From assembly GCA_014529385.2 (NCBI GenBank), contig CM043952.1, forward strand, positions 62,925,119 through 62,989,118: a stretch of 64,000 nucleotides of DNA, given 5' to 3'. This DNA comes from Adiantum capillus-veneris (lineage: Eukaryota; Streptophyta; Polypodiopsida; Polypodiales; Pteridaceae). Below, piece after piece: positions 47,046 through 58,211 of this stretch (positions within the stretch are counted from its first letter, which is position 1; each line of letters starts with the position of its first letter). The notes beneath the pieces were generated by a model. The model saw only the letters and a program-made list of their open reading frames with translations. It had not been told where the DNA came from and searched no databases. A program made the translations under genes and the position numbers.

Positions 47046-48001
47046 TGTTGACCGCTGGGTCAACAACACAACATAACCCAAGTTTCATACCAAAGTCTTA
47101 TCTTTTGCAAGTTATGAAATGCTGCGGATTATGGCTATAAACGTCATTTGTAATGAGTAGTTATTCTAGTTTCAGAAGCCGGGGTGCAATGGCACTTCCA
47201 GATTGTAAGTACAAAGCCATTTGACCCTGTCAACTCCATTTTTGGTAACCTAAGGTAGCCTTAGTATATAAGGTACCTAGGTCATTTTGTAAAAAGAATT
47301 TTAATCATAATCAAACTTTAGCGCTACCGTCTACTGTGTGTGAGAGAGAAAGAGAGTGAGCATGAGCTTCATCCTCTCGCTACGCCCGGCTCGCTCAACG
47401 CATTGGAGATCCGACTGCACCATTGCTGTAGGCTCGAGGAGAGCTACTCGACAACGCCAAGCATTCCGCGCGAGACGAAGCGCACACGCCGACGCATCTA
47501 CGAGCTATTTGTGGTCGTAAGTGTATCAAACGATGTCTGTTTTTTGCGTGCTAGTAGTCTATATAATCGTGGTGACATAAGCTACGCATAGGTACTCATA
47601 AATTTCAATTTCGGGCACTTTCAAAATTCAACTCTGTCATCCTACGTGTTTTCCACAGATGGGTTTTGAGTGAGGGTTTTGAGTGTAGAAGCTTAGGGAC
47701 AGGTGTATCCTAGTGAGGGGATGGTGTTCCTTAAGTTTCGTATGAATCTGGCATGATTAGGTGAGTTACCTTCCGTATGTGTGTATGTGGCTAGGTGGTG
47801 TAGTTGAGAGCAGTGAGGTTCTTGATTATGGTTTAATTGGCCTTCCAGAGTGTTGTATGTGTAGGATGGTCTTAGCCTGACAAGCTTAAGAGATTTCCTC
47901 CGTGTGCCTATCGTGTCATCTGTGTCCTCGATTGACATTATGTTGATCTAGGTAGTGTTTGCATGCACTTCATGGGTGTGTGAGTCGCTTCCCGTCCAAC
48001 A
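47046..48001 (+). repeat. 5' LTR of element F (956 bp)
   Basis: It starts TGTTGACC-GCTG-GGTCAACA, a small hairpin, and ends CCAACA. A primer-binding site of tRNA-Asp type follows at once. It interrupts E pol after GGCAT (47041-47045), the likely target site. No partner LTR is visible in the window, so the boundary rests on the E interruption, the TG...CA ends and the primer site. Confidence 0.78.
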
Positions 48002-48020
48002 TTGGCGCCGCTGCCGGGGA
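48002..48020 (+). promoter_or_regulatory. primer-binding site of F (tRNA-Asp type)
   Basis: TTGGCGCCGCTGCCGGGGA starts at the LTR edge. It resembles the tRNA-Asp complementary site of plant Athila-like Ty3 elements, unlike the initiator-Met site used by A, B, C and E here. Confidence 0.8.
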
Positions 48021-50347
48021 CACAAGGACCTAAGTAGGTTTCCTACTAACACTCATGTGATGGTTGCTTGATTTAGTTTCGGCTAAAGAAAGCGTTTTTC
48101 TTAAGTGGATCCGGAAGAGGATATTCCGTGATCAAGTGGATAGCCAGGAAGCGTGTGTCTTGCCGAGGGTCTGCGACTAGATAGGTTTAGTTAGGATCTG
48201 TGGATTAGAATAGTTGTTGGTGGTCGAGTGATTTGTGAGGTGATAAAAGCGTTTACTAGTCCGTGTGTGGCATTGAAGCATTTTTCTACTCATAGATGCA
48301 AAACCCCATATGATTTGTAGGAGTAGCTTTAGGTAAGTGATCTGATTCTGATCTAGAGCTATTCATCATTGAATTATTTGCTTAAGTACTTGGTTGTATT
48401 TGAAATCACAAAAAAGTGTGCTTTTGAGGGTAGAAATTGCATTAAACAAGCTTTTGTGGATATTTTTGTATGACTGACTGATGTTGTGCATATAAAAGAG
48501 CAATTGCAAGGGTTCTGTGAAGAAAACCTACAATTCTGTAAACATAGACATCCTACGCGTAGGATGTCTCAAGGGGGTTCTGGAGACCAAATTTGAAAAT
48601 TTTGACTGCACCAGTGGGTTCAGAGGGTAGGGTTTACCCTAGTAACATATTGACTTGGGTGTTTTTCCCTATTTTTGTTGACCAAAAGGCGGAGTCAGAA
48701 AACGTAAAATTTCAGAAAAGGCTTAATTGAGTGATTTTTGCATGTTTTTGCACTTGTTGGGAGCATAAGGAAGCATCAGGGACACTTCAGTCTCAAAAAA
48801 TCAGCAGTAGACATCCTACGCGTAGGATGTCTATAGGGTGATCTGGTGGAAATTTTGAATATTTGAGGTTACCAATGTGTTCAGAAGGTAGGTTTTACCC
48901 TATTTTCACCTGGAAAGTGGAAATTTGACCATATCTTGATAGGATAAGGCCAGATAGACTGAAATTGCCAGATATCCTACCCAAATTGTGCCCAAGGCAT
49001 AATTTTTGAGACCAAACCATAGGATGGCTTCATGTGCATGTTATACATGATTGAGTGCATGTGAGAGTTTTCAGCTCATTTGGGTGAGAAAATTGGGTTT
49101 TAAGCAGACTTTAGTATTTTTGACTGAAAAAGGCAAGAACAGCTAGTTTTGGGGTCTTTTGACATCCAAATTAAAATCTAAGCATACCACTGGGTTGCTG
49201 ACATCAAGGGGAAGCTTTGGGTCAAGTCTGGGGTCAAACAGGCCAAAAGGACATCCTATGCGTAGGATGTCATAAGTGTGATTTTGCACTCCAAACTTAA
49301 TTTTGAGCATACCACAGTGATCAACACCTTAAGGAGAGTCTGTGGTTCAAATTTGGGGCAATTCTGAGCAGTTAAACATCCTACGCGTAGGATGTCTAAG
49401 GCATAATTCTGAAACCAAAATTCTATTGTGACCATACCATGCTGTCATATAGCCTTAGGCAAGCCTCCTAGTCAATTTTGGTCCAATTTGGAGTTGATTT
49501 GACTTGGGAATTCATCAGAATAGACATCAGGCTTCTGGAACAGATTCTGGATCATTTGACCAACCTATAGGTGTCAGAATCAAAAAGTAAAAATAGCTGT
49601 GAGTTAAGCACATCAAGGGGAAGCTACAGTGCAAGTTTGAGCTGAAACAGAGCAAAAAGACATCCTACACGTAGGATGTCTCAAGCTTGATTTAGGACTC
49701 CAAACCAACTTATGAGCAAACCACTATGATCAGCACATCAAGGAGAAGCTGGGGTGAAAATTTCAAGTCATTCTGAGCAAAAAGACATCCTACGCGTAGG
49801 ATGTCTCAAGGCCATTTTTAAATCCAAATGAAATTCTGAGCATACCATTGTGTTGCTGGACTCAAGGGGAGTCTCTGGACCAAATTTTGTTAAATTCTGA
49901 GCATATAGACATCCTACGTGTAGTATGTCTCTAGACCAGTTTTAGGGTCCAACTGTAATTTTGACCATATAGGAGTGTTCACAGTGTCACAAAGATCCCA
50001 AATCTTCTTTTAAAATTGAATTTGGACTCATTTTGACCAGTCTAAACTGCATTTCATTGTTTTGGCCATAACTTTCACAAACGGTATCGGATCGAAAAAG
50101 TTTTTATATCAAAACGTAGCCTGAGAGCAGCTCTACGGCAACCATTTGGTTCAACTTTGAAAAAAACATCGTTTGAGGCCTCAAAATTCATCCGGAAGTC
50201 AGGGGTGTCTAAAAGCGACAATTTGCGAGAATTGTGACGAAACAGTTGCGGTTTTGGACATAGTTTCGACTTTTCCCTAACCAAAGAACTTGAACACAGT
50301 GGACTAAGTCTACTTGAACCAAGCAAAATATCTTAAGCCCAGAAATC
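48021..50347 (+). other. F leader with repeated palindromes
   Basis: A 2.3-kb untranslated leader. From about 48,480 to 49,990 it is made of diverged ~125-150 bp repeats (shared blocks 'AAGGGGAAGCT', 'TTCTGAGCA', 'GAGCATACCA'). Seven of them contain a 20-26 bp palindrome and others hold decayed half-sites (near 48,973, 49,161 and 49,520). Confidence 0.8.
48546..49930 (+). repeat. seven copies of a 20-26 bp palindrome
   Basis: The half-site is AGACATCCTACG followed by its exact complement. Copies: 48546-48569 (24 bp, perfect), 48808-48833 (26 bp, perfect), 49250-49271 (22 bp, one C-to-T that would still pair as G-U in RNA), 49376-49395 (20 bp, perfect), 49658-49681 (central mismatch), 49783-49806 (24 bp, perfect) and 49907-49930 (two mismatches). 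Centre spacings are about 263, 440, 125, 284, 125 and 124 bp. The palindrome is better preserved than the sequence between copies. Confidence 0.93.
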
Positions 50348-51784
50348 ATGTCTACCCTAGATTCAAACGCAGCTTACTCAAGCTTGGAGATCCTGACGAT
50401 AGAGGAATATCCTCCCACAATGGATCTTCCAAACTTGCAATTGATAAAGACCCATCTTGTTGAGAGAGTTTGGATGAATGGTCATGAGAGTGAAGGACTA
50501 TATAGATACATTGACGACAATGAGGTCAATCTTTATAGGTGCTCAGATCCATACCTAGAAGAGATAACGGATTACAAGCTCTTATATGTCTACACATACG
50601 GAGTCGACTGTCAATGGAGATCTATAGTTGTCGACAAGTATGGACGAGAATACAGAGTTGTAGAAAGCACAAATCCACAGACTGTACTAGAAAGAGGTGG
50701 ATATTTCGTCAATGAAGGACCACAAATGCCTCCACAAAACACAAGAATTCCTATAGGAATTCCAAGAAGAGAGCCACCAGGATTCCCTTCAAGAGCGATA
50801 ACGAGAGAAGGATTGGGAGAATCTCTGGTTAGACTTGTAGACAATCAACGAGTTAGACCATCCCAAGTCCAGAAATGGGTAAACAGAAAATACTCCGGAG
50901 ATACAGATCCAAGAGATCACGTAGCGGCTTTTAGAAGAGTGATTAGAGCAGAGGAAGTTTCATATTTTGCGACACAGTTTGCGGGATTTGGATTGACTCT
51001 AGAAGATGATGCAGCTACATGGTTAGACTCGGTGGAAAAATGGGATTTTGAGACCCTAGATGAACTGTTTGAGGAGTTTATTGAAGAATTCTCGCCAAAA
51101 GGCATTGCTCACAACACGGTCTCACAAATCCATAGATTCAAACAAAAAGAGGATGAATCAGTACGCAAAGCATCATTACGGCTCAAGAGATATGTTAAGC
51201 TTTGTCTGAGAGCGGAATTACCTACGCAAGCACGACTGATGCTGATCTTTATCCAGGGAATGAGACATGCGGGCCTTCAGAAGGATCTGCATATGATAAG
51301 GAGGATGACGCTAAACGAGTTGATCAAAGAAGCTCTTTATCTAGTGGATACTTGTGAGGCATACAAAGAAAAGGACATAAAGAGTCAAGGCGATGACACA
51401 TCCTCTCAGGACAGTGTTTCACAAATAAGTGAGTCCATAGCCAAGCCAACGGCACCTATTGATCAAGAAAAGCTTATCGACAACTTGGTCAAGAGGTTGA
51501 TTCCTCTTGTAAGGTCTGATTCGGGAGAGCCGAAGTGGTGTGAAATTGAGAGAAAATGGACGAACCATACGGGGGAAGAGTGCTATTATAGCATGGAAAA
51601 TGCTAGGGAAAGGTATGTACAACCTGTTCTAGAAGCACCTACTCCACCTAGATACATTACGAGGAATGCGCCAGGACCAGTAGGAGTTTTAAGGCCACAT
51701 CTTGTCTTAGGACAACAATCTCCGCTACTGCCAGGTGCTAGAATGCAGGTAGACATGAGATACATGCCAATGATGGAAGCATAA
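50348..51784 (+). CDS. gag: Gag of element F
   Basis: 478 residues from MSTLDSNAAY. Residues about 184-342 are the Retrotrans_gag core: DTDPRDHVAAFRRVI, DDAATWLDSVEKW, LDELFEEFIEEFSPKGIA, and a QGMRHAGLQ block. The N-terminal 150 residues are not recognised. A TAA ends it at 51782-51784, and the same frame continues after a second stop near 51863 into the zinc-knuckle ORF, so the ancestral polyprotein was probably longer. Confidence 0.85.
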   Translation: MSTLDSNAAYSSLEILTIEEYPPTMDLPNLQLIKTHLVERVWMNGHESEGLYRYIDDNEVNLYRCSDPYLEEITDYKLLYVYTYGVDCQWRSIVVDKYGREYRVVESTNPQTVLERGGYFVNEGPQMPPQNTRIPIGIPRREPPGFPSRAITREGLGESLVRLVDNQRVRPSQVQKWVNRKYSGDTDPRDHVAAFRRVIRAEEVSYFATQFAGFGLTLEDDAATWLDSVEKWDFETLDELFEEFIEEFSPKGIAHNTVSQIHRFKQKEDESVRKASLRLKRYVKLCLRAELPTQARLMLIFIQGMRHAGLQKDLHMIRRMTLNELIKEALYLVDTCEAYKEKDIKSQGDDTSSQDSVSQISESIAKPTAPIDQEKLIDNLVKRLIPLVRSDSGEPKWCEIERKWTNHTGEECYYSMENARERYVQPVLEAPTPPRYITRNAPGPVGVLRPHLVLGQQSPLLPGARMQVDMRYMPMMEA

Positions 51785-53353
51785 AATAAACCAACGCCAG
51801 TACCAGCTACAATGTGGTATAGCAACCAAAGAGAGTACTACCCTTCGGAGAAACAAAATGTGTGAGAAACACATGGAGTGGTGAGGCCGGTACAACCTCC
51901 ACCTCCTGGGTTTCAATCGAAAGAAAGAAGGTATGAAATGGACGAAAGGACATTGCGATTCATTGCAAATAGCGGCTTATTTAGGTCAAATCTTGCTTAT
52001 AGCCAAGAGGAAATGCTAAAAGAATCTCCTCAACCAGAGACAGATTGTCACAAAAGTCGTGACAACCACTTGGTCAAACAATGTCCTCGTACGAAGATCA
52101 CTGAAGTAAATGCTTATTGTCTTGAGTGTGGCATCACTCACTTGATCCCCGATTGCCCGAAAAAACCAAACCAAATCAGGAAAATCGCGACAAATGTATT
52201 AGGGATTGTTCAGCTACCTAGTAGCTCAGAAAATGAAAATGTCATACCAGTTCAAGTGGTTACGAGAGCACAAGCTCAAAAGAAAGCTGATGAGAATCCA
52301 GAGACAAAGAACACGGACAGTGACATGAGTCCAAAGAAAGATGATGGACCAAAGACAGACGCACCTAGTCAGAAAACCAAGAGTAAACGAAATAGTTGGA
52401 AAGCTAAAAAGACTAGGATGAAAGCACGCAGGGAACGAGAGCAAAAATCCCTAGCTGAGAAGCTTACCGAAGCTGAGGAGAATATAAAACAACATGAGGA
52501 AAAGGAGGCAGCTTCTCTTACACAGATGGTTAAACCTCTAGAAGAACCATCCACGAATGAGAAACTGAGAAGTGCTAGTTCAGGAGGATCTGTGTTGGCA
52601 GAGAAGGTTAATGAGACATTAGATGCCCTCTTGAAAGACTATGATGCGAGGCTCAAAAACAACCAAACCCAAGAACAAAGGTGGATGACATATCCCTATG
52701 CGGAACTAGAAAAGCAAAGGTTTGAAATGTGCAAGAAAATGATTCAAACAGCCCAAGCTTTACTAGAACCACCAATTGCAAAACCTGAGGATGTGATCCG
52801 TGTCATGCCTACACACGTAATCCCTCCAAACCAGGAACTAAAAGAGCCAGATTCTAGTCATGAGCACAGACCAAAACTCAAAGACCCATCATTAGAACCA
52901 AGGATAGTGCTGAATACCACGGATAATTCTTCTGAGGGATTTCACCACGCTATACCTGAGGATTGTAAAGAGATAGATGGTCTTGACGAATTGTGGAAAC
53001 AAGTCAGAGAGGCCAATGAAGCCGATGACCTAAGAAGATGAGTAGACAAGACTGGTGATGAACGAGGAGTGATTCTACCACCAATGGAGGAATTTGAGAC
53101 TGGATCTCAAATGAATCTAAACGTGCAATCGTGTTGGGGTGACAAAGGATCTGTACAATCTATGGATAGTCAACCCCATTCGCTAAGAACACTACCGTCC
53201 TACATGGGAGAGTACGAGACCAAGTCAGAGGTGGTTGCAGTCCCATCAAAGAGACTGTCTCCCAACAAGGCCATCGATTCAAAGGGGCTAGTAGATATTC
53301 TATCTACCCCAGCCACTTGTACAATAATGAATAAGACGAAACATGTGGGCTAA
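51785..53353 (+). pseudogene. F polyprotein middle part with zinc-knuckle relic
   Basis: Same frame as gag, open at 51878-53041 and again at 53069-53353. It contains CHKSRDNHLVKQC, a knuckle that has lost its second Cys, and CLECGITHLIPDC (CX2CX3HX4C, one residue short of the canonical spacing). A long charged stretch (KRNSWKAKKTRMKARRERE, then EEN-x-KQHEEKEAA) looks helical or coiled-coil. Two or three single stops interrupt it. It links Gag to the protease. Confidence 0.75.
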
Positions 53354-53900
53354 TGTGGGTAAATGTCTAGAGAAATTTGGTGTAAAAACCCCAATGACTC
53401 AAATCGAGGAAGGCATCAAAGAGCTTCAAATGCCTCAACTAAATACTAGGCCAGTGCCATTAAACAAGGTAGGCGAGTATTATGAGGGAGAAGATGGAAA
53501 CACCACCCTTCCTATGGAATTCAATGGTGTAAAAACCATGGAAATCCTTGACAGTGGAGCTGGTGTGGACATTGCAACCAAAGAGGTTTGGAAAAAATGG
53601 GGAAAACCTGCCTTGATATCCACACAAATGACCCTGCAGCTTGCAGACGGACACAAGGAAAAGCCCGTAGGACTGCTAGAAAAAGTACTTGTTACTTCTT
53701 GTGGCATTGAATATGAACACACTTTTGCTGTTGTTGACTTTGGCAAGAAGAACAACTATGACATCATTCTGGGAAGACCATTCATGCGACAATTGAAAAT
53801 GGTCCAATATTGGGATTATGACCATATATACCTGAGACATATGGAAACCATAACAAAGGTAAACTTGAGGGACCATAGCTATAGGGATGTGACTGGTTAG
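53343..53900 (+). CDS. retroviral-type aspartic protease of F
   Basis: 185 codons. The active site is DSGA at residues 70-73 (ILDSGAGVDIATKEVW), with ADGHKEKPVG and then DIILGRPFMRQ at 140-150, the usual C-terminal hallmark. Its frame differs from the upstream ORF, and the two overlap by a few codons, so a frameshift (mutational or programmed) lies near 53,345. The enzyme would process the Gag polyprotein. Confidence 0.85.
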   Translation: MWANVGKCLEKFGVKTPMTQIEEGIKELQMPQLNTRPVPLNKVGEYYEGEDGNTTLPMEFNGVKTMEILDSGAGVDIATKEVWKKWGKPALISTQMTLQLADGHKEKPVGLLEKVLVTSCGIEYEHTFAVVDFGKKNNYDIILGRPFMRQLKMVQYWDYDHIYLRHMETITKVNLRDHSYRDVTG

Positions 53901-55216
53901 GGAAGCCTAAAGAACTGTGGATGTGTGGAGCTTCACAATGTGGTAGCTTGAAACGTGAGGAATGTATCCTAGAGCGAGTTATAGAGGATAGGGACTATAT
54001 CCCAGAACCATTTCCTGAAGAAGAGTAAGAGCCTTTTGGATGGGAACACATCTTGGCAACTCTGGACGTGTGCGCCGTGGAGGATGCTCCCACAACAAAG
54101 TTTTGTGATGAAAATGGCTATGATGTCGTTCCTTATTTTGCAGTGAGTGTAATCCAGGAAAACAAAGAGAACCAGACATCAACAAGCTCTCGAAATAAGG
54201 AGCACACAAAGAAATGTGGAGAATCAAAAGATGAAGAAGACGACGAGTTCTATGACTCTGTAGAACACTTCGAACTTCAAGAAGATCAACAACCTGGGAA
54301 TCAATGTCATCGCTACACGAATAAAGTGCATCAAAAGTGGATTCCAAAGTCCTCGGTGAAGACACAGCCACCACAAGAATCCTCATACATGGCTCCTAAT
54401 AAGGATGCAAAGACTCAGCTAGGAGGAATACGACCAGAGAAATGAACTAACAATGCTCTAATCAATGGGCTAGAAAAGTCCTCCAAGAAACTACAACCCA
54501 CGAGCAAACAAACAGTAACTTTCCACTACCAGCCAAAAAATCAAGGGAAAGTACAAGAAGTCAACCTTGCTGAGGATAGTAGCGATAGTGATGAATCTTA
54601 CGACATCCCCTATCATCAACTCAGGCCATCACTAGCACCAACCCCTTCAGCAACAAAAACCATGACAGGTCAAAAGAACAGGACAACAAGTCAAAGCCAA
54701 AAATCTCGACAAATCTAGATACCAAAAAGCCAGATCGGTCAAAAACAGATATGGATCAAGAAGACAAAGATCTCTAATGACAAATCACAAGATCCAACAC
54801 CAAAACAAAAACAAGGAAAGCGTGCACGAACGGGTAAGAATACCACAAAGTTGCAAGCTTTCACAACTTAGATTTGGGCTCCAAAGAAGTTGATTCAAGC
54901 ACAAAAAAGTCAGGAATTCATTTGGATTCCAAAACAACCACAGTATCAAATTTCAAAGCCTAAATCCCGCCCCCAACCAAGCGTACAAGGTCTGAGGCAA
55001 AGACCACTGTTGACTCACACAACAAAAACCTGGATCCCAAAAAAGTCTCTTCAAACACAAACGAAGCACGGGCAAGTATGGGTTCCCAAACGAGCGTCAG
55101 CAACAAAACAGCCAATCATCGCAAAGAAATGGGTCCCAAAGAAGATCAACAAAACTGCTGTCAGTGCATCGCTGCTTGAATTCTTACAATTCTTCCTACG
55201 ATTACATTACAGTTAG
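53901..55216 (+). pseudogene. F tail ORF with W-x-P-K repeats, no RT
   Basis: Mostly one frame with a few stops. It includes an acidic stretch (ESKDEEDDEFYDSVEHFEL near 54,210) and a series of motifs QKWIPKS, (Q)IxIPKS with a stop in place of W, IWAPKK, FIWIPKQ, KTWIPKK, QVWVPKR and KKWVPKK between basic Gln/Lys-rich spacers. It ends LHYS at 55216. I see no RT, RNase H or integrase. Function unknown; a structural or nucleic-acid-binding tail is possible. Confidence 0.6.
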
Positions 55217-56168
55217 AAGAGAGCAAGTCTCTTCAATCAAGCAACGATACAGGAGCTTCAAAGACCATTACATTGCTTAGACTATACTTAAGTCTGGTGA
55301 AGTGAAGGAGAAGGTCCAAAAGACACTCACGTACTAAGCACTGTGAGATACGAGTGGAGAAACTTCTACATCGAAAACCCTTCTTGGAAAGGTGGAAGCT
55401 ATTGAGACATCTTTTGATGTCACATGTGCTACATTTATTCCTCGAAACACCCATCATCTCCTTCTTTCACATTGCATGCTTTTGTTGACAAATTTATCAT
55501 ATGCATATAGAGTGTCCCATAATTGGCACTTGCATCAGGCACTCTTTCCGTGTTTCACCCAAGCACTCACCTTTCATGAACATGTACTTCAAATTCAACT
55601 GCTCAACTCCAATAAGAGCGTATACCAAAGGCATTTTTTTCCCACCGGGCTTTTTCCCTTTGGTCATCCAAGTTTCAGACCCTAATCTAAAGACACCTAT
55701 CACCATCCTCTTGTACATATTCCTTCTACATCAAAAATAAGGAAATGCTACTCAAATCAATTGACAAATGAATTGGAGCACCTATTTCAGATCATAGCAT
55801 ACTTCTCCTCAATGGCGAGTCGAAGAATGGCCTACAATGACAAAGCTGTAGACAACACTAACAACATGATTGCACAGGAACAAAGAAGTCCTCAATGACA
55901 AAGAGCAAACATAAGGGTAATCAGAGGATCTCAAAAGCTTGTCCCCATGATAATGCGCATCGAATGCTCGGCACGGTTTTGAACCTCTAATTAGAATAAT
56001 TAAGTCCTGGATTCAGCCTGACAGATAGACTTTGCATTGGAGTCCAAATTGGCCTAAAGAAGTTAAGGGTTTGGCCATACAATTTCTACAAAATCCTTAC
56101 AAAGTTTTCATTGGCTCACAAGATCAGAAAGCCAATCACTCAATTCTACCGATTGTAGAAGTTGTTTC
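55217..56168. other. unassigned sequence after F
   Basis: No gene, LTR or repeat partner recognised. It may be the 3' non-coding end of F, whose 3' LTR is not found, or older flanking DNA. Confidence 0.4.
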
Positions 56169-57083
56169 TGAGAGTTTAGTTTAATTATTAAATTACCTAA
56201 AGCTCTCACAAAAGGCGAAAGGGAGACACATGTCAGAAGGCTATCACTTATGCTGCTTAATAGCCATTGGCTTGACTTGGGGAGGTACAATGGGGAGCCT
56301 ACAAGAGCAAATAGCAAGATGGCTCGCCCAAGAGAGAGAGGGGGCTGATTTTTGCAAGGAATTATCATACACACACACTCACACAATCTCATGTGTGAAG
56401 AAAGAGAAGACTATCTCTTCCCAAGCTTTAATGGAGAGCTCATCACCTACTACAAGCTTGTGAGATAGAAGCTTACATTGACACACTCTTGGCTTGTGGA
56501 TGCAAATCCAACCAAGAGCCAAGCTTCAATGCATGCTCATCTCCTATACCAAGCTAATTACTAAGCTAAAGCTATGCTAATATGAGTGATTATGTGAGGA
56601 GATGTACATCTTTCTCGTAAGATACTCCTTCTTCCTCTCAATCTACTCTCATACCCTGCTAGCTCTCACCATCTTCGAAGGTGTGTGAGGTCTTGGGTAT
56701 GAGAACGGGGATAAATAAAGTTGTGTTTGCTAAGTGTTTTTCTTAGTGCATGAAGCTTTCATCTTCATTGCACTAGCTAGTCTTGAAGGAACACAGACAA
56801 TTGTATTGTACAATGTCTCTCTTGATGGGAGAAACCATAATACAAAGCCTTTTGGAGGGGGGACCAGCTCCATGCAAATCCGGTCCTCAACTGTTGTCAA
56901 TAGCTTAATTTCTCTCTCTTTTGAAAGTATTGTTGATGCTATCTAACTAGGTGTTATGCTTTTTGTTGCTCTCTCCACCCAAGCACTCTTGTAATTCTCA
57001 TTAGGAATCTATTCTAATGAAATGCCCACTATGTTCATGCTAATTTTCGCTACACATAAGTTTTTAGACCATTAGATGTTACA
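56169..57083 (+). repeat. third E-family LTR, 5'-truncated
   Basis: It aligns with 40,665-41,431 of the first LTR and with the intact LTR end of 46,202-46,348, and stops at ATGTTACA. A primer-binding site (TGGTATCAGAGC, 57085-57096) follows. The first ~670 bp of the LTR are missing. Confidence 0.85.
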
Positions 57084-57500
57084 TTGGTATCAGAGCACAA
57101 GGTTTCTCTTTTCTTGCTCAAGAAGGGAGGTCCTCAAGCTAGCTATAAATGGTTGGTATTATTAATTGCCTGTGAGTAAGTAGAATAGGGATTTTTCAGC
57201 CTTGCAGTGCGCTTGCCTTCGTGCAGTTAACGGGGCATCACCGTCGAGAGCTATGGTCTTAATAGTGGAGTCCTATGGGGCTTGCCTACGGCTTAACCAC
57301 TATTGAGCTATTAGAAGCTTGACAGGAGCCGGTGTTGTTTTGGTGTCGAAAGACCCTCTCTTTTATTCCTTGCAATTAATGGTATTCGAGCCGCGGGTAC
57401 AGTAGCTTGAGTGCTTTTTCTAAAGGGGTAAAGAGGAGTAGCAACTAGGGCTTGAAGTGCCAAAGTACACCTAAAAAGTTTACACCTAAAAGTTGTTAGA

Positions 57501-58211
57501 ATGGCTGACAATAGTAAAGAGAGTGAAATTAATGTTGATAACTTTGATTTTGCTCATGAGCAAGCTACTAATGATGCTTCAATGCTTGTTAACTACCTTG
57601 TTTCTAAGCTTCAACAAGCCATGGGCAATCCATCTCTCCAAAGCGAAGTGCAACGGTAGCTCCATGCTCACGGGATTCTCCAAGCTCATCACCATGACAA
57701 GAGAACACCTAGGAAGCCTCCTTGTGAGACTACCAAAAGAGGTCTCTCTCCGATTCGGGAAGAAGAAGAGAATCCCTATGAAGGGCTCAAGAATTTACTT
57801 CTTGATGATGCATCTCGTTCCCAAAGGAGAACTCAAGAGCCTCCATCGAAGGAACAAGAAAGAAGTGAGTCTCCTGCCACCTCGACGAAGATGGCTCCAC
57901 GAAGACGGCGGGCTAAACGCTATCCATCACCACCAAAACAGAGAAGACCATCACACTCTTCTCCACTCCATAATTCACAGAGGGATGATAAAAAGCAAGA
58001 GAAGAAAAAGGCGAGAAAGAGGACACCCTCTTCTCCATCTTCTTCATCCTCTTCCTCTTATGAAAGTGATGGTGAAGACAACGAAGATCAAGACAAGAAA
58101 AAGGCGAGAAAGAGGTCACCCTCTTCTCCACCTTCTGAAGAAAGTGATGGTGCAACCTTTGAACCATCAAAAAGAAGAGGCCATAGGATTTATTTTGGTT
58201 TATTTTGGTGA
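57501..58211 (+). pseudogene. gag: E-family Gag N-terminal fragment
   Basis: From MADNSKESEI at 57501 the frame is open to 58211 except for one TAG at 57657-57659. It lies about 400 bp after the primer site, where gag should start, and supplies the N-terminus missing from 41434-42471. It holds two near-repeats of a basic/serine block (KKKARKRTPSSPSS and KKKARKRSPSSPPS) separated by an acidic stretch (DGEDNEDQD). These resemble nuclear-localisation or phosphorylation-rich sequence, which is inference. The Gag core is absent. Confidence 0.65.

Noticed and set aside
47340-47591. 83-codon frame in the F LTR
   Set aside because: It lies wholly in the LTR and has no recognisable domain.
48546-49930. 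CRISPR array
   Set aside because: The repeats are palindromic but spacing is irregular (about 124-440 bp), the spacers are related repeats, and the context is a plant retrotransposon.
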